Shown: positions 27,501 through 35,534 of the stretch, piece after piece | Layout: each line of letters begins with the position of its first letter | Position numbering within the stretch: position 1 is the first letter of the stretch | Source: an uncultured Ignavibacteriota bacterium | GTDB taxonomy: Bacteria > Bacteroidota > Ignavibacteria > UBA10030 > UBA8401 | DNA: 64,000 nucleotides | Direction of reading: 5' to 3' | NCBI GenBank assembly: GCA_903861125.1 | Contig: CAIOTF010000017.1 | Span: 186,001-250,000 of the forward strand | Position numbers and translations under genes: made by a program | The notes under the pieces: generated by a model | Databases searched by the model: none | The model's input: only the letters and a program-made list of their open reading frames with translations | Told to the model about the DNA's origin: nothing

Positions 27501-28019
27501 GATGTTGAAGGGATGAAAAGCGGTACCGTAAAAGCCGGCGGCATTATTTCCAGCATCAAAAAGAAGATCGACAAGAAGGGAAATACGATGGCATTCATCA
27601 CCATCGAAGATTTTACGGGTAAAGCGGAATGCGTCATCTTCTCAAGCGTATACAAAAAAAATGTTGAACTGCTTGAAGAAGAAAAAATGATCCTGGTGGA
27701 AGGGAAAGGGGAAGTCAGCGGCGATATCATAAAGATCATTGTCGAGGAAATACTTCCCATGGACGCTGTACGGGAAAAATATGCTAAAAAGATATTCTTT
27801 CTGCTTAATGCGGATGAAGTGACCGATGAAACAATGACAAAACTGCAGACTCTGATGGAAACAAACCGCGGGAACTGCAATTGCTATTTTAATGTTATGG
27901 GAAAAGAATTTGAGAAACAGCAGATATTCATAGCACGCAAATACAGTATAAATCCAACAACGGAATTTATCGAAGGCGTACAGGATATCCTCGGTAAACA
28001 CGCCATTAAACTTTCATAA
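24528..28019 (+). CDS. dnaE: DNA polymerase III alpha subunit
   Basis: A 1163-residue replicative polymerase of the DnaE1 type. The N-terminal PHP domain opens with HLHNHTHYSLLDGA. The active site shows PGRGSAAGSIVAFA and the catalytic aspartates around PDIDVDF (Asp417, Asp419). Later parts have the ALYRPGPMENI motif, VYQEQVMRIA, the helix-hairpin-helix region and an OB-fold near residue ~1000 (VKAGGIISSIKKKIDKKGN). It extends DNA at the replication fork. The start has no ribosome site but is fixed by the conserved N-terminus. Thioredoxin follows after 12 bases with a good AAAGGAG site, so the two probably form one transcript. Confidence 0.97.
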   Translation: MSQFIHLHNHTHYSLLDGAATVETLIKAAADNNMPAVALTDHGVMFGAIEFFKKAKKKNIKPIIGCEVYILTKGSRFTKSKERDEGNDLLVSDGKTKKKRDYHHLILLCKDFVGYKNLIKLVTLGHTEGYYYKPRIDFDLLSKHHEGLVCLSACAGGVVANPLINGDYNEAKEIAAMYKGLFGDDFYLELQDHGLPAEKIVLRDMPKIAKELGIKLVATNDSHYVKREHAIAHNIMLLIPEASASDAPDITNLRYGTDQIYFKSSDEMCELFKDYPEAIASTFEIADKCNLDLELGKNKMPKFPIPPDAGVTTLEGYLEKISWEGLRKRYKEITPVIEERMNHELAVIKNMGYAGYFLIVADFIKAARERGVMVGPGRGSAAGSIVAFATRITNVDPLKYDLLFERFLNPDRISMPDIDVDFSDWKRDIVIKYVREKYGESNVAQIITFGTLSSKAVLKDVARVLGIPLQTVEAITKQIPTVLGKVMPVQEALDTVPDLKPFRENADPKIQQMFEVAKVLEGMNRNAGMHAAGVVISPEPLSDIVPMYKTPSTELMTQFTMKDLEEAGLLKMDFLGLRTLTVIENALEQIRKTHGREIDIDLLPEDDQKTFDLFSKGQTVAVFQFESSGMQDWLRKLKPNSISDLTAMNALYRPGPMENIGDFIKRKHGQAKIEYLHPKLEETLKETYGVIVYQEQVMRIASDVGGFTLAKADLMRRAMGKKDKKIMEGLKAEFIDGAQKANKLSAKLAGEIFDLIEKFASYGFNKSHSVAYSVVAYQTAYLKAHYPAEYMAATLTSEISNTDKIVLFIDDCRKLGIEVLPPDVNESERDFTVTKGGIRFGLAAIKNVGSNAVDAIVKARTEKGKFNTIYDFCMKVDLHICTKKTIEGLVLSGAFDGINKNRAQLFKSVEQMVQSAAGAQVQQERGQDSLFGGDAHAAVKVNMEPQLPNIPMWKDQEKLAKEKEVLGFYVSGHPLLKYEKEINAFATVHLGDVEGMKSGTVKAGGIISSIKKKIDKKGNTMAFITIEDFTGKAECVIFSSVYKKNVELLEEEKMILVEGKGEVSGDIIKIIVEEILPMDAVREKYAKKIFFLLNADEVTDETMTKLQTLMETNRGNCNCYFNVMGKEFEKQQIFIARKYSINPTTEFIEGVQDILGKHAIKLS

Positions 28020-28031
28020 AAGGAGTAACAG

Positions 28032-28355
28032 ATGATACCAGTAGAAATAACAGATGGAAACTTTAAAACAGAGGTTTTGGATTCCCAGACCCCTGTTCTC
28101 GTCGATTTTTGGGCAGTCTGGTGCGGACCATGCAAAATGATCGCCCCGATAATAGAGGAACTCGCAAAAGAATACGATGGGAAGATGAAGTTTGGCAAAC
28201 TTGATGTTGATTCAAATCCTCAGGTAGCCATGCAGTTCGGAATCCGCAGTATCCCCACATTGTTGGTCTTTAAGGGGGGAAAAGTAGTAGATCAGATCGT
28301 TGGTGCAATGCCGAAAAGGAATCTAATCGATAAGATTACTCCGTTTATGAACTAA
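28032..28355 (+). CDS. trxA: Thioredoxin
   Basis: A 107-residue thioredoxin with the redox pair Cys31-Gly-Pro-Cys34 in [11 protein letters not shown], the cis-proline in [13 protein letters not shown] and the conserved Asp in VLVDFWA. It reduces disulfides in cytoplasmic proteins such as ribonucleotide reductase. The AAAGGAG ribosome site fixes the start. It lies 12 bases after dnaE and is followed by a strong terminator, so it closes the dnaE transcript. Size and motifs are fully typical. Confidence 0.97.
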   Translation: MIPVEITDGNFKTEVLDSQTPVLVDFWAVWCGPCKMIAPIIEELAKEYDGKMKFGKLDVDSNPQVAMQFGIRSIPTLLVFKGGKVVDQIVGAMPKRNLIDKITPFMN

Positions 28356-28465
28356 CGTTGGTTCAATTGGTGGTTTCCGGCTGGAACTGCGCTCTGCGCT
28401 GTTCCAAGGTGAAGTTTTCCATAAAGACCATTAATTTCTTCAATAATTGCTGATTATAGCATTCC

Positions 28466-28497
28466 TAAAAATCCCGCTTAGAGCGGGATTTTTTTGT
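28466..28497 (+). terminator. Rho-independent terminator after trxA
   Basis: Perfect nine-pair stem (28470-28478 with 28482-28490), 3-base loop, A run before and seven Ts after; it may work in both directions. Confidence 0.9.
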
Positions 28498-28679
28498 CTG
28501 GGATACGTCATTGAACACTCGCAATGAATGATTGGTTGTATAAGTCCAAAGGAATGCTGCGGCTTTCTCCCTTTCAACAAGAGATAAATCATACGGCGTA
28601 TGGAAATATTTCAGGTATAGATAGACGTTTTTTCGTTCTAAATACTATGGAATAGTTTCTAAAATTTGTATTTTTGTAT
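28498..28679. other. Intergenic region before the secretion cluster
   Basis: With the stretch after trxA this makes a gap of about 320 bases. Apart from the terminator I see only a weak hairpin at 28383-28405 and AT-rich sequence before the next start. No gene was found. Confidence 0.5.
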
Positions 28680-29999
28680 ATGGCTAATAAGTTGACACCG
28701 GAGCAATCTGAAAACTCAAAGAATAATCCTCAGGCGAAAAATCCCTCTCTTTTTTCATCAAGAGAGAATAAAAATGCCAGAACCAGAAATATTCAGCCTG
28801 TTCAAAAAAAGAAAAAGGTGTTCCGATACAGAGTTAAACGTGGTGCAAAAACCATTGAAGGGTATCAGAATGCTTCTTCAGCCGATGAGGTAAAGAAAAA
28901 TCTTATACGGCTCGGTTTTGAAATAAAGTATGTTCGCAGGCATTATGAGTTCCAACTTCAAGCTTCCACAAGCGAAATTGTAAGTTTTGTAGTAACGAGT
29001 GCACGTCTGTTGGAACAAAAACTTCCATACTCCGAAGTATTGCAGATAATGGCGAACAATACGAAAGACCAATTTCTGAGAGGTGCGCTGCGGAACATTA
29101 TCCTTGATCTCAAAAATGGCGTGGACTCACGGGATGCATTTATTAAGCAGAGTAAAGTATTCGGCGAGCATGTCGCGTTGATGCTTGGGATTGCATCAAA
29201 GAGCGGCGAGATGACTTCGATCTTTAAGAGTGTGGCAATTTTGGTGGAACGTCAGGCGGAGTTTAAAAAAAGTTTGGTCAGCGCATTAATTATGCCTGCC
29301 ATCACTTCGGTAACGGTAGTTGGTGCGATCGTTTTTTACGCAGTATATTTGGTCCCTAAGATGATGGATATGTTGGGTCCGATGATGGAAACGACACCGC
29401 CGCTGACGGCAATGACGTTAAAATACAGTGCGTTCCTGAAAGCAAACTACGACTGGATGACGGTACTGTTTTTCCTTTCACTGGCGGGGATCTACGGATT
29501 TTTAGTGACGGAGACTGGGAAATTATGGAGAGACCGTATGATCATAAAAATTCCGTATGCAGGAAATATTTTGCGGAACACAAGTACGGAAATATTCTGC
29601 CGAGTGCTGGGTATTATGTATACGGCTTCGAGTGAGAATGTTGAAGCGATCCAGCAAGCTGCGGAAGCAAGCGGCAATACGTACCTGTCGCACCGTATCC
29701 GAACCGTCACGATACCAAGCATGCTGAAATATGGGACCGATATTGGAAAAGCATTGAGCGCGGCAAATTTCTTCCCGGATGTATTTCTTTCACGTTTTGG
29801 AACTGCATCGGAGACGGGGGCGATAAAAGATACGGCACTGCAGGTTGCCGATTATTACCAGCTCGAGAATCAATTCTCGATGAAGAATCTCATGAACTTT
29901 ATTGAAATCTCTATCACGGTCGTTATTATGGCTGCTTTAATATTTTTAACGCTTCTTTCAACAGAAACAGCATCGTTAAATATTCAACCAACTATGTGA
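28680..29999 (+). CDS. Type II secretion/type IV pilus platform protein (GspF/PilC family)
   Basis: ATG 28680 is preferred to TTG 28674; 439 residues. An unusually polar N-terminus (~1-45) precedes a first domain, YRVKRGAKTIEGYQNASSAD, like the start of PilC/GspF. Two T2SSF domains follow: the first with LLEQKLPYSEVLQIMAN and membrane helix ~200-225 (MPAITSVTVVGAIVFYAVYL), the second with EIFCRVLGIMYTASSENVEA and the C-terminal membrane helix near 410-430 (ITVVIMAALIFLTLLS). This inner-membrane protein is the platform on which the E-type ATPase acts to assemble or retract a pilus-like fibre. The ATPase gene follows 18 bases later. Confidence 0.92.
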   Translation: MANKLTPEQSENSKNNPQAKNPSLFSSRENKNARTRNIQPVQKKKKVFRYRVKRGAKTIEGYQNASSADEVKKNLIRLGFEIKYVRRHYEFQLQASTSEIVSFVVTSARLLEQKLPYSEVLQIMANNTKDQFLRGALRNIILDLKNGVDSRDAFIKQSKVFGEHVALMLGIASKSGEMTSIFKSVAILVERQAEFKKSLVSALIMPAITSVTVVGAIVFYAVYLVPKMMDMLGPMMETTPPLTAMTLKYSAFLKANYDWMTVLFFLSLAGIYGFLVTETGKLWRDRMIIKIPYAGNILRNTSTEIFCRVLGIMYTASSENVEAIQQAAEASGNTYLSHRIRTVTIPSMLKYGTDIGKALSAANFFPDVFLSRFGTASETGAIKDTALQVADYYQLENQFSMKNLMNFIEISITVVIMAALIFLTLLSTETASLNIQPTM

Positions 30000-30017
30000 T
30001 TTATCGGGGTAACTGTT

Positions 30018-31814
30018 ATGTCTGTTCAACTAAACACTATTCTTAAAAAAACACTCACATCGGTTTTGCTGGACAAAGGTATAATTGATGAACTAACCTT
30101 GCGTAAAGCCGAAGAGGTGTTAAGCAAGGAAGGTTCTAAGTCTCGCAATCAATTGCTTCACATTTTGGTGGACCAGTTCAAGGTCAACCGGGATACACTC
30201 TTCGCTGAAGCCGCGCGATTTTATACCTTCCGCACCCTCGATATCTCGCTGGATTCAACCGATGACGGAGTTTTGGCGTTCATCCGGAAAGAATTACAGA
30301 CACTTCCATTATACTTGCGCGAACTTGCCGTAGAGAATAAAGTTCTTCCATACAGAATTGATTCCGAAAAGGAAGGACGTCTGCTGATTATTACCCCCGA
30401 TCCGACAAATGCCGGTATTTATACGATTGCAAGGGAATTCAGCAATAAGAAATTTGAAATTTGTTACGTCCCGTTATCACATTGGGATGAAATTTGGAAC
30501 CGGGTTAGTATCGACCGGGCAATCTATAAGGATAGGGAAACGGAACTCCGTGAGGGCGGATTTGTTCAGGATGAGGAAGAGGATGGAGAAAAGTTTGAAC
30601 AGGAAATCGATGAAGAAATTAGCCGTAGTGGATTAGTTTCATTGATCGAAAGCATTTTTGTTGATGCTGTTCGTGTCGGCGCAAGCGATATTCATGTTGT
30701 TCCGCGCGGAGAAAAGATTACCGAATTCTATTTTCGCGTGGATGGCCGTCTCTCACGCTGGTATACCAACACCGAAACGCGTGCAGAAGCGGTTTCCGCT
30801 GTGGTGAAAGACCGCGCAAAGAATCTCGACCGCTTTGAACGGAATCTGGCGCAGGACGGATTTGCACAATTGATCATCGATAAAAAGACCATTCGCTTCC
30901 GGTTATCTGTGCTTCCTCTTGTCGGTCAGGAATTGAAGAATAAGTTTGAATCAATAGCCATTCGCGTGCTGCGAGAATCGACGGTAGGAAAAAGGATCGA
31001 AGAATTAGGATTCGATCCGGTAAGCGAAGAACGTATGGTCCGGGCTATTAAGAAGCCGCATGGTATTGTTATCATCACCGGTCCGACAGGAAGCGGTAAG
31101 AGTACAACGCTTGTGGCCGCACTGCGTACAGTGATGGATCCGTCGCTTAATATCATTACCGTTGAAGATCCGGTGGAATATTTTATTGATGGTGCGCGTC
31201 AGGTTAAACTGAATGCAAAACTGGATTTTGAAGGAGCACTGCGGGCTATTTTGCGTCACGATCCGGACATTGTTATGGTCGGTGAAATGCGCGATAAAGC
31301 AACCGCGGAAATTGCTATCAAATTGGCAAATACCGGTCACCTGACCTTCTCCACGCTGCATACCAATGACGCACCAAGCGCACTTTCCCGTTTGTATAAG
31401 ATGGGAATTGAGCCATTTTTGATTGCGAGTAGTATCAATATCATTGTTGCGCAGCGGTTAATGAGAAAACTGTGTGTACGTTGCAAGGCAAAAGTCCGCG
31501 AAAGCGATCATCCTCTGCTCCGTAAACTTGGATTAACGGATGATGAAATCAATTCTAATACAATCTATCGTCCCACAGGCTGTATCGATTGTCTGAAAGG
31601 GTATAAAGGACGTACGGCCATCCACGAAGCATTGTATTTCTCAAAAGACATTCGTCAGATGATCCTCGATGCCGGACAATCGATTAATGAAGAGGCGTTA
31701 CGCCAGGCTGCAATCAATGGCGGTATGATAACATTGCGGCAGCGGGCACTTGAACTTTTGAAATCGGGCGTTACGTCTATGGATGAAGTAGGCGCAATTA
31801 CTTCGGACGACTAA
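30018..31814 (+). CDS. Type II secretion/type IV pilus assembly ATPase (GspE/PilB family)
   Basis: A 598-residue cytoplasmic ATPase. The N-terminal ~150 residues form a T2SSE_N-like region; an acidic stretch (DEEEDGEKFEQEIDEE) leads to the core. The core contains GASDIHVVPRGEKI, Walker A GPTGSGKST (from residue 355), the Asp box ITVEDPVEYFIDG, Walker B in ILRHDPDIVMVGEMRD and the His box ANTGHLTFSTLHTNDAP. Two Cys pairs (CVRCK and CIDC, about residues 488-540) form the zinc module of PilB/GspE-type assembly ATPases, not of retraction ATPases. It drives polymerisation of pilin-like subunits on the platform protein encoded just upstream. Confidence 0.94.
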   Translation: MSVQLNTILKKTLTSVLLDKGIIDELTLRKAEEVLSKEGSKSRNQLLHILVDQFKVNRDTLFAEAARFYTFRTLDISLDSTDDGVLAFIRKELQTLPLYLRELAVENKVLPYRIDSEKEGRLLIITPDPTNAGIYTIAREFSNKKFEICYVPLSHWDEIWNRVSIDRAIYKDRETELREGGFVQDEEEDGEKFEQEIDEEISRSGLVSLIESIFVDAVRVGASDIHVVPRGEKITEFYFRVDGRLSRWYTNTETRAEAVSAVVKDRAKNLDRFERNLAQDGFAQLIIDKKTIRFRLSVLPLVGQELKNKFESIAIRVLRESTVGKRIEELGFDPVSEERMVRAIKKPHGIVIITGPTGSGKSTTLVAALRTVMDPSLNIITVEDPVEYFIDGARQVKLNAKLDFEGALRAILRHDPDIVMVGEMRDKATAEIAIKLANTGHLTFSTLHTNDAPSALSRLYKMGIEPFLIASSINIIVAQRLMRKLCVRCKAKVRESDHPLLRKLGLTDDEINSNTIYRPTGCIDCLKGYKGRTAIHEALYFSKDIRQMILDAGQSINEEALRQAAINGGMITLRQRALELLKSGVTSMDEVGAITSDD

Positions 31815-31976
31815 ACAGTACTAAACAAAGATATCCTGAAAATGAATCCTTGCACAGTGTGTGTGCTGCAAGTACGATTGATTAAAAAATTTTAGTAACA
31901 TTGATGAATATCGCAGTCATCATCAAAGTCTGCGGTCGCAAAGAGAGCGAAAAATATTTAGTAGGCGTGAACTATT

Positions 31977-32543
31977 ATGGGAATGGGGCAAACCATATTG
32001 ACCACGGCATTTCTTGTGCTGATATCGATTGCTATCATCAATATCGTTAAAATGGTTTCGGATAAAGATGCTGGGTACTACGAGAAATTGGCAATAGAAC
32101 AGTCAGGCGAATTATCGCATGCACTGTTGGACGAAATTGCCACAAAAAAATTTGATTCTACCGTTGACACATCAGCTTTTGGTTATGCGCTGACTACATC
32201 TTTCGATATTGCTATGGGTGCCGGTGCAGTGGCATATAATTATGTGATGCCGGGCGGCACTCCGGATTCATACACGCCATTCAGATCCATAAGGGGTGAT
32301 AATGGTAATTACTATGATGATATCGATGATTACAACGGATATGTCAGGATTGCATCATCCGGAGGATTGACCGGATTTCGTTTGTGGGTATCTGTCTATT
32401 ATGTAAACGTTACAACTGTCGGCTCAAATGTCAATATCTCAGCATCCGGATTGCGAACATATTTTAAAAAAGTTGATGTTAGAGTCTCTAATACAATATA
32501 TATGGCTGATACTCTGACGTATAGTAGAGTTATTCAGTATTAA
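31977..32543 (+). CDS. Pilin-like membrane protein (PilV/GspI-like)
   Basis: A 188-residue protein starting MGMGQTILTTAFLVLISIAI, so one hydrophobic helix stands at the very N-terminus, then the segment EQSGELSHALLDEIATKKFD, which resembles the QLAxxLLEEIxxKxFD helix of PilV/GspI minor pilins. The rest is a beta-rich globular part. A canonical prepilin cleavage motif (Gly-Phe with Glu at mature position 5) is absent. The gene sits 160 bases after the E-type ATPase and 2 bases before the next pilin-like gene. A minor pilin or pseudopilin role is inference from N-terminal layout and context. Confidence 0.65.
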   Translation: MGMGQTILTTAFLVLISIAIINIVKMVSDKDAGYYEKLAIEQSGELSHALLDEIATKKFDSTVDTSAFGYALTTSFDIAMGAGAVAYNYVMPGGTPDSYTPFRSIRGDNGNYYDDIDDYNGYVRIASSGGLTGFRLWVSVYYVNVTTVGSNVNISASGLRTYFKKVDVRVSNTIYMADTLTYSRVIQY

Positions 32544-32545
32544 GC

Positions 32546-33112
32546 ATGGGAGTTATTCTTGATATTGTTTTTAGTTTTGTCATTCGAGCAATGATCGTAT
32601 TGATTGTCCTAACGGCGATGATAAGTTTGAATAATTCACTTTTTCGCCAGACCGATAGAGTTGCTCTGAACGATTTTGTAAGAGGTGCGGCAGAGACTAT
32701 TGAAAACGATATTTCTCTTGCCGGGTATGGACCGTCGACACCGAAAGAATTTACTGTAGCCGATTCTATTGAAACGGAATTTTCGGCAGATCTCAACAAT
32801 GACGGAATGGCCGAAACTGTTCGATATTATTTAGGATCAGGCGCCAGCGGTTCACATAGGATTCTTTACAGGACGCTGAATTCCGGTGCAGATTTTGAAA
32901 TTGCCCGCGACGTTATTCTGCTCAGATTTACATATTACTCTGCTACTAGTGCATCTCTTTCCGGTACGGGCATCAGCGGTGTGAAATCAATAAAAGTACA
33001 GTTAACCATCGAATCAAACCATTCACTGACTAGCGTCTATTCCGGTACATCGGAAACATCGATATACCAGCAAGCTACATGGGAACGTCAGATTTTCCCC
33101 GATAATCTGTAA
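32546..33112 (+). CDS. Pilin-like membrane protein (PilW/GspJ-like)
   Basis: A 188-residue protein starting MGVILDIVFSFVIRAMIVLI with an N-terminal membrane helix. It then has the stretch FVRGAAETIENDISLAGYGP, close to the helix-plus-AGYG pattern of PilW-type minor pilins, and a beta-rich end including VRYYLGSGASGSHRILYR. No canonical prepilin peptidase site is visible. It begins 2 bases after the preceding stop without a ribosome site of its own and is probably translated by coupling. Confidence 0.65.
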   Translation: MGVILDIVFSFVIRAMIVLIVLTAMISLNNSLFRQTDRVALNDFVRGAAETIENDISLAGYGPSTPKEFTVADSIETEFSADLNNDGMAETVRYYLGSGASGSHRILYRTLNSGADFEIARDVILLRFTYYSATSASLSGTGISGVKSIKVQLTIESNHSLTSVYSGTSETSIYQQATWERQIFPDNL

Positions 33113-33309
33113 AATGACTGATTTTTTTTACTGTGAAATTCATCACAACAATGATACTGCAGATTATCGTTATTGGAGTAGTTCAATAATGGTATTAAAA
33201 TGTTCTAATCCATAAACGCTTGTTCCTAAAACAATATGCTGTATATTGATAGTGTAATGAAAATGATAACCAAACATAATACATCAATGAATCTAAGAGG
33301 AGCACGATA

Positions 33310-33744
33310 ATGGGCTCGTCAAAGATCATCATGCTTTCAGGGGTGTATCTGATATTCGGTTTCTATACGGTTGCATTTAACCATGCCGATGAATCGATGT
33401 TCAAAGCATCCATAAAAACGGCTACCTTGGCACAGGAAGAGCAATTGGCTCAGACCGGTCTTTCATTAGCTTCCGGATATATGGCCAACGATGCCAGCCG
33501 CAATAATTTTGCAACAAGAACATACGTCAGCGGAAGCGATACGGTCCGGTATTCGGCAACACATCCGGCAGGTTTCCCGGGTTCACAGACGCAGGTTGTT
33601 TCCGTAGCATCACATGCAACGGTGGTAGGCGGAGTAGTGAAGGTAACACGGGCAGTGACGCAGACAGCAGTATATCAGTTCCACAATGGGCGATGGAAAC
33701 AGGCACGGGTGTTCACAACACGAAATTATCAGGATTCTTTTTAA
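33310..33744 (+). CDS. Pilin-like membrane protein (PilX/GspK-like)
   Basis: A 144-residue protein starting MGSSKIIMLSGVYLIFGFYT, followed by a helix with EEQLAQTGLSLASGYMAND that resembles the early helix of PilX-type minor pilins (AxxxAxxGLxxA). GAGGAGC stands in front of the start. Like its two neighbours it starts Met-Gly and lacks the Glu5 and Phe1 of true prepilins. A 197-base gap separates it from the previous gene. A weak terminator-like hairpin follows. Confidence 0.6.
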   Translation: MGSSKIIMLSGVYLIFGFYTVAFNHADESMFKASIKTATLAQEEQLAQTGLSLASGYMANDASRNNFATRTYVSGSDTVRYSATHPAGFPGSQTQVVSVASHATVVGGVVKVTRAVTQTAVYQFHNGRWKQARVFTTRNYQDSF

Positions 33745-33770
33745 GATCATTTAAGAGTATCATAATAAAC

Positions 33771-33803
33771 GCCCGTTCCGATATGTTCGGGATGGGCATT
33801 TTA
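33771..33803 (+). terminator. Possible terminator after the pilin-like genes
   Basis: A nine-pair stem with two G-U pairs (33771-33779 with 33789-33797) and a 9-base loop, followed by ATTTTAG. The short T run makes it only moderately convincing. Confidence 0.5.
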
Positions 33804-33932
33804 GTTTATACATCCATAATTGACAATATTTCTTAGTCTATAAAATAATTGATATTCACCTCTCTTTATTTTATCTTCCAACAATGTTTTTCACTAAAAC
33901 AAGATAATATCTTTTTTTCTGCCACGAAGTAT

Positions 33933-35411
33933 ATGCTGTTTTCAGGGGATTCTAAACAATCGATCGTTTTCCACTCAAGAACCGTAACGGTTTTTCTTAT
34001 CCTATTATTCTCCTCGCCGATATTTGCTCAGCTGTCCGAATTCATCCCCAAAAGTAAAAAAGAGATTGAAAAAGAAAAACAGTTTGAGTTGTCCGATCGT
34101 AAAAAATTATTTTCATCAGGGATTTATTCCATCAATTCTGTAAAGTACAATTACCGGTATGGTAAAATTGAAAAAAATGGAATCACTGAATCTACAGTCC
34201 GCTTTGATGATAAGGGAAGGAAGATAAGAGAGATCACCTATAACCCTTCCGATGGGACCCTCAACACGACAACGAATTACCGGTACGACAAAAATGGGAA
34301 TCTCGTCGAACAGATGGTAAAAAAAGGTGAATCGACAATTAAAACAATCCATCGGTACAATTTCAAAAACAGCAGGGTAGAAAGTGTTATCTACAAGGCG
34401 GACGGGACTGTGGAAAGAAAAATATCGTATGTGTATGATGACATAGGTCTCTTGCTTGAAACCTTCGGTAAACTTGATGATGGCAGACTGTTCATGCGTG
34501 ATTCATATTTATATGATGGCCAGGGAAATATTATAGAATTCAAAAACAATTTGAAAAAGATCATATCGCAGTATGATCCTAAAGGGAATATAATTTCGAT
34601 CGAAAAATATCAACGGTATTTTAAGGCACATGATACTGTGCAGTACAATATTAGCGAACGGATCGTTTTTGAATACAACACGGCTGGTCACCTCATCGAA
34701 ATGCGCTCATACAGACCTGACAGTTCTGTGAAATCGAGAACACAGTATGTCAGAAATGCTTTGGGAACGCTGCTTGAAGAAAAAGAATTCAGTGTTGATG
34801 GTAAACTTGTGTATACACGAGCTCTCAAATATGATCCCCAGCAGAATCTTATCGAAGAATCGGGTTCAGACAGAGCATTGAAATTTAAAAATAGTTACCG
34901 CTATGACTTACGCGGGAATAAAACGGAAATGGTAACGTACGATCAGATCAATGAACCTGTAAGCGTAACTAAGTTCTTATTCGGGAAATATGGAGTGAAC
35001 ACATCAGCACCTAATCCTGCAGTAGCCGCCTCCGATGATTCTCTTTTTGCTGATGACAGTGATCCTTTGAACAGCGAAGAATTTTTTCAGATGCTTGGAT
35101 CCCGAATTATTGCTCCAGACGGAACCTATTTAGGCATGGTACTGGCTGATACGTCAAATCCGCAGTCAATCATCAATTCATGGGGCCAATATGGCTTCAG
35201 TCAGTCTCCGACAAGTATTTTCAACCCATCCATTCCGTACGGCGGAGAAAAAGGGATCTTTAGTCCTTTTAATCCTGAAAGTCCAAGTCCGCCATCGGTC
35301 TACAAAGACGGAAAGTTCTACACGTATCTCACGGCGAACGACAGTTACCGGCCCCGTTCCGCACCGCACAAACTTGTTGAATTCTTAAAGAAACTTGTCA
35401 AACAGAATTAG
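33933..35411 (+). CDS. Exported YD-repeat-like protein
   Basis: ATG 33933 is preferred to an upstream TTG at 33849 because it gives a normal signal peptide ending FSSPIFAQ; 492 residues. Residues ~60-360 hold about ten irregular repeats of the YD/RHS type: NYRYDKNGNLVEQ, SYVYDDIGLLLET, SYLYDGQGNIIEF, QYDPKGNIISIE, ALKYDPQQNLIEE and SYRYDLRGNKTEM. The C-terminal ~90 residues have a separate pattern, GTYLGMVLADTSNPQSI then SWGQYGFSQSPTSIFNP and KFYTYLTANDSYRP, like a short surface module I have seen in other secreted proteins. YD repeats form beta shells or fibres. No toxin tip is present, so a structural or adhesive role is more likely. Confidence 0.75.
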   Translation: MLFSGDSKQSIVFHSRTVTVFLILLFSSPIFAQLSEFIPKSKKEIEKEKQFELSDRKKLFSSGIYSINSVKYNYRYGKIEKNGITESTVRFDDKGRKIREITYNPSDGTLNTTTNYRYDKNGNLVEQMVKKGESTIKTIHRYNFKNSRVESVIYKADGTVERKISYVYDDIGLLLETFGKLDDGRLFMRDSYLYDGQGNIIEFKNNLKKIISQYDPKGNIISIEKYQRYFKAHDTVQYNISERIVFEYNTAGHLIEMRSYRPDSSVKSRTQYVRNALGTLLEEKEFSVDGKLVYTRALKYDPQQNLIEESGSDRALKFKNSYRYDLRGNKTEMVTYDQINEPVSVTKFLFGKYGVNTSAPNPAVAASDDSLFADDSDPLNSEEFFQMLGSRIIAPDGTYLGMVLADTSNPQSIINSWGQYGFSQSPTSIFNPSIPYGGEKGIFSPFNPESPSPPSVYKDGKFYTYLTANDSYRPRSAPHKLVEFLKKLVKQN

Positions 35412-35486
35412 TTTTGTTTCCCGATTTCGTTGAAAAACCCCTCGCTTTTCCGTATCTTGTTCATGCATAAGGGTAGTATTACAAAT

Positions 35487-35511
35487 AATCCCTCTGAATA
35501 GGGATTTTTTA
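35487..35511 (+). terminator. Rho-independent terminator before aspS
   Basis: Seven-pair stem (35487-35493 with 35500-35506), 6-base loop and a T-rich tail. Confidence 0.7.
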
Positions 35512-35534
35512 TTTTTAGGAGAAATATTTTAGAA

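Noticed and set aside
28383-28405. Hairpin with GGAAC/GTTCC and GCGC/GCGC arms after trxA
   Set aside because: It has a T-T mismatch and no T run, and a much better terminator follows at 28466-28497.
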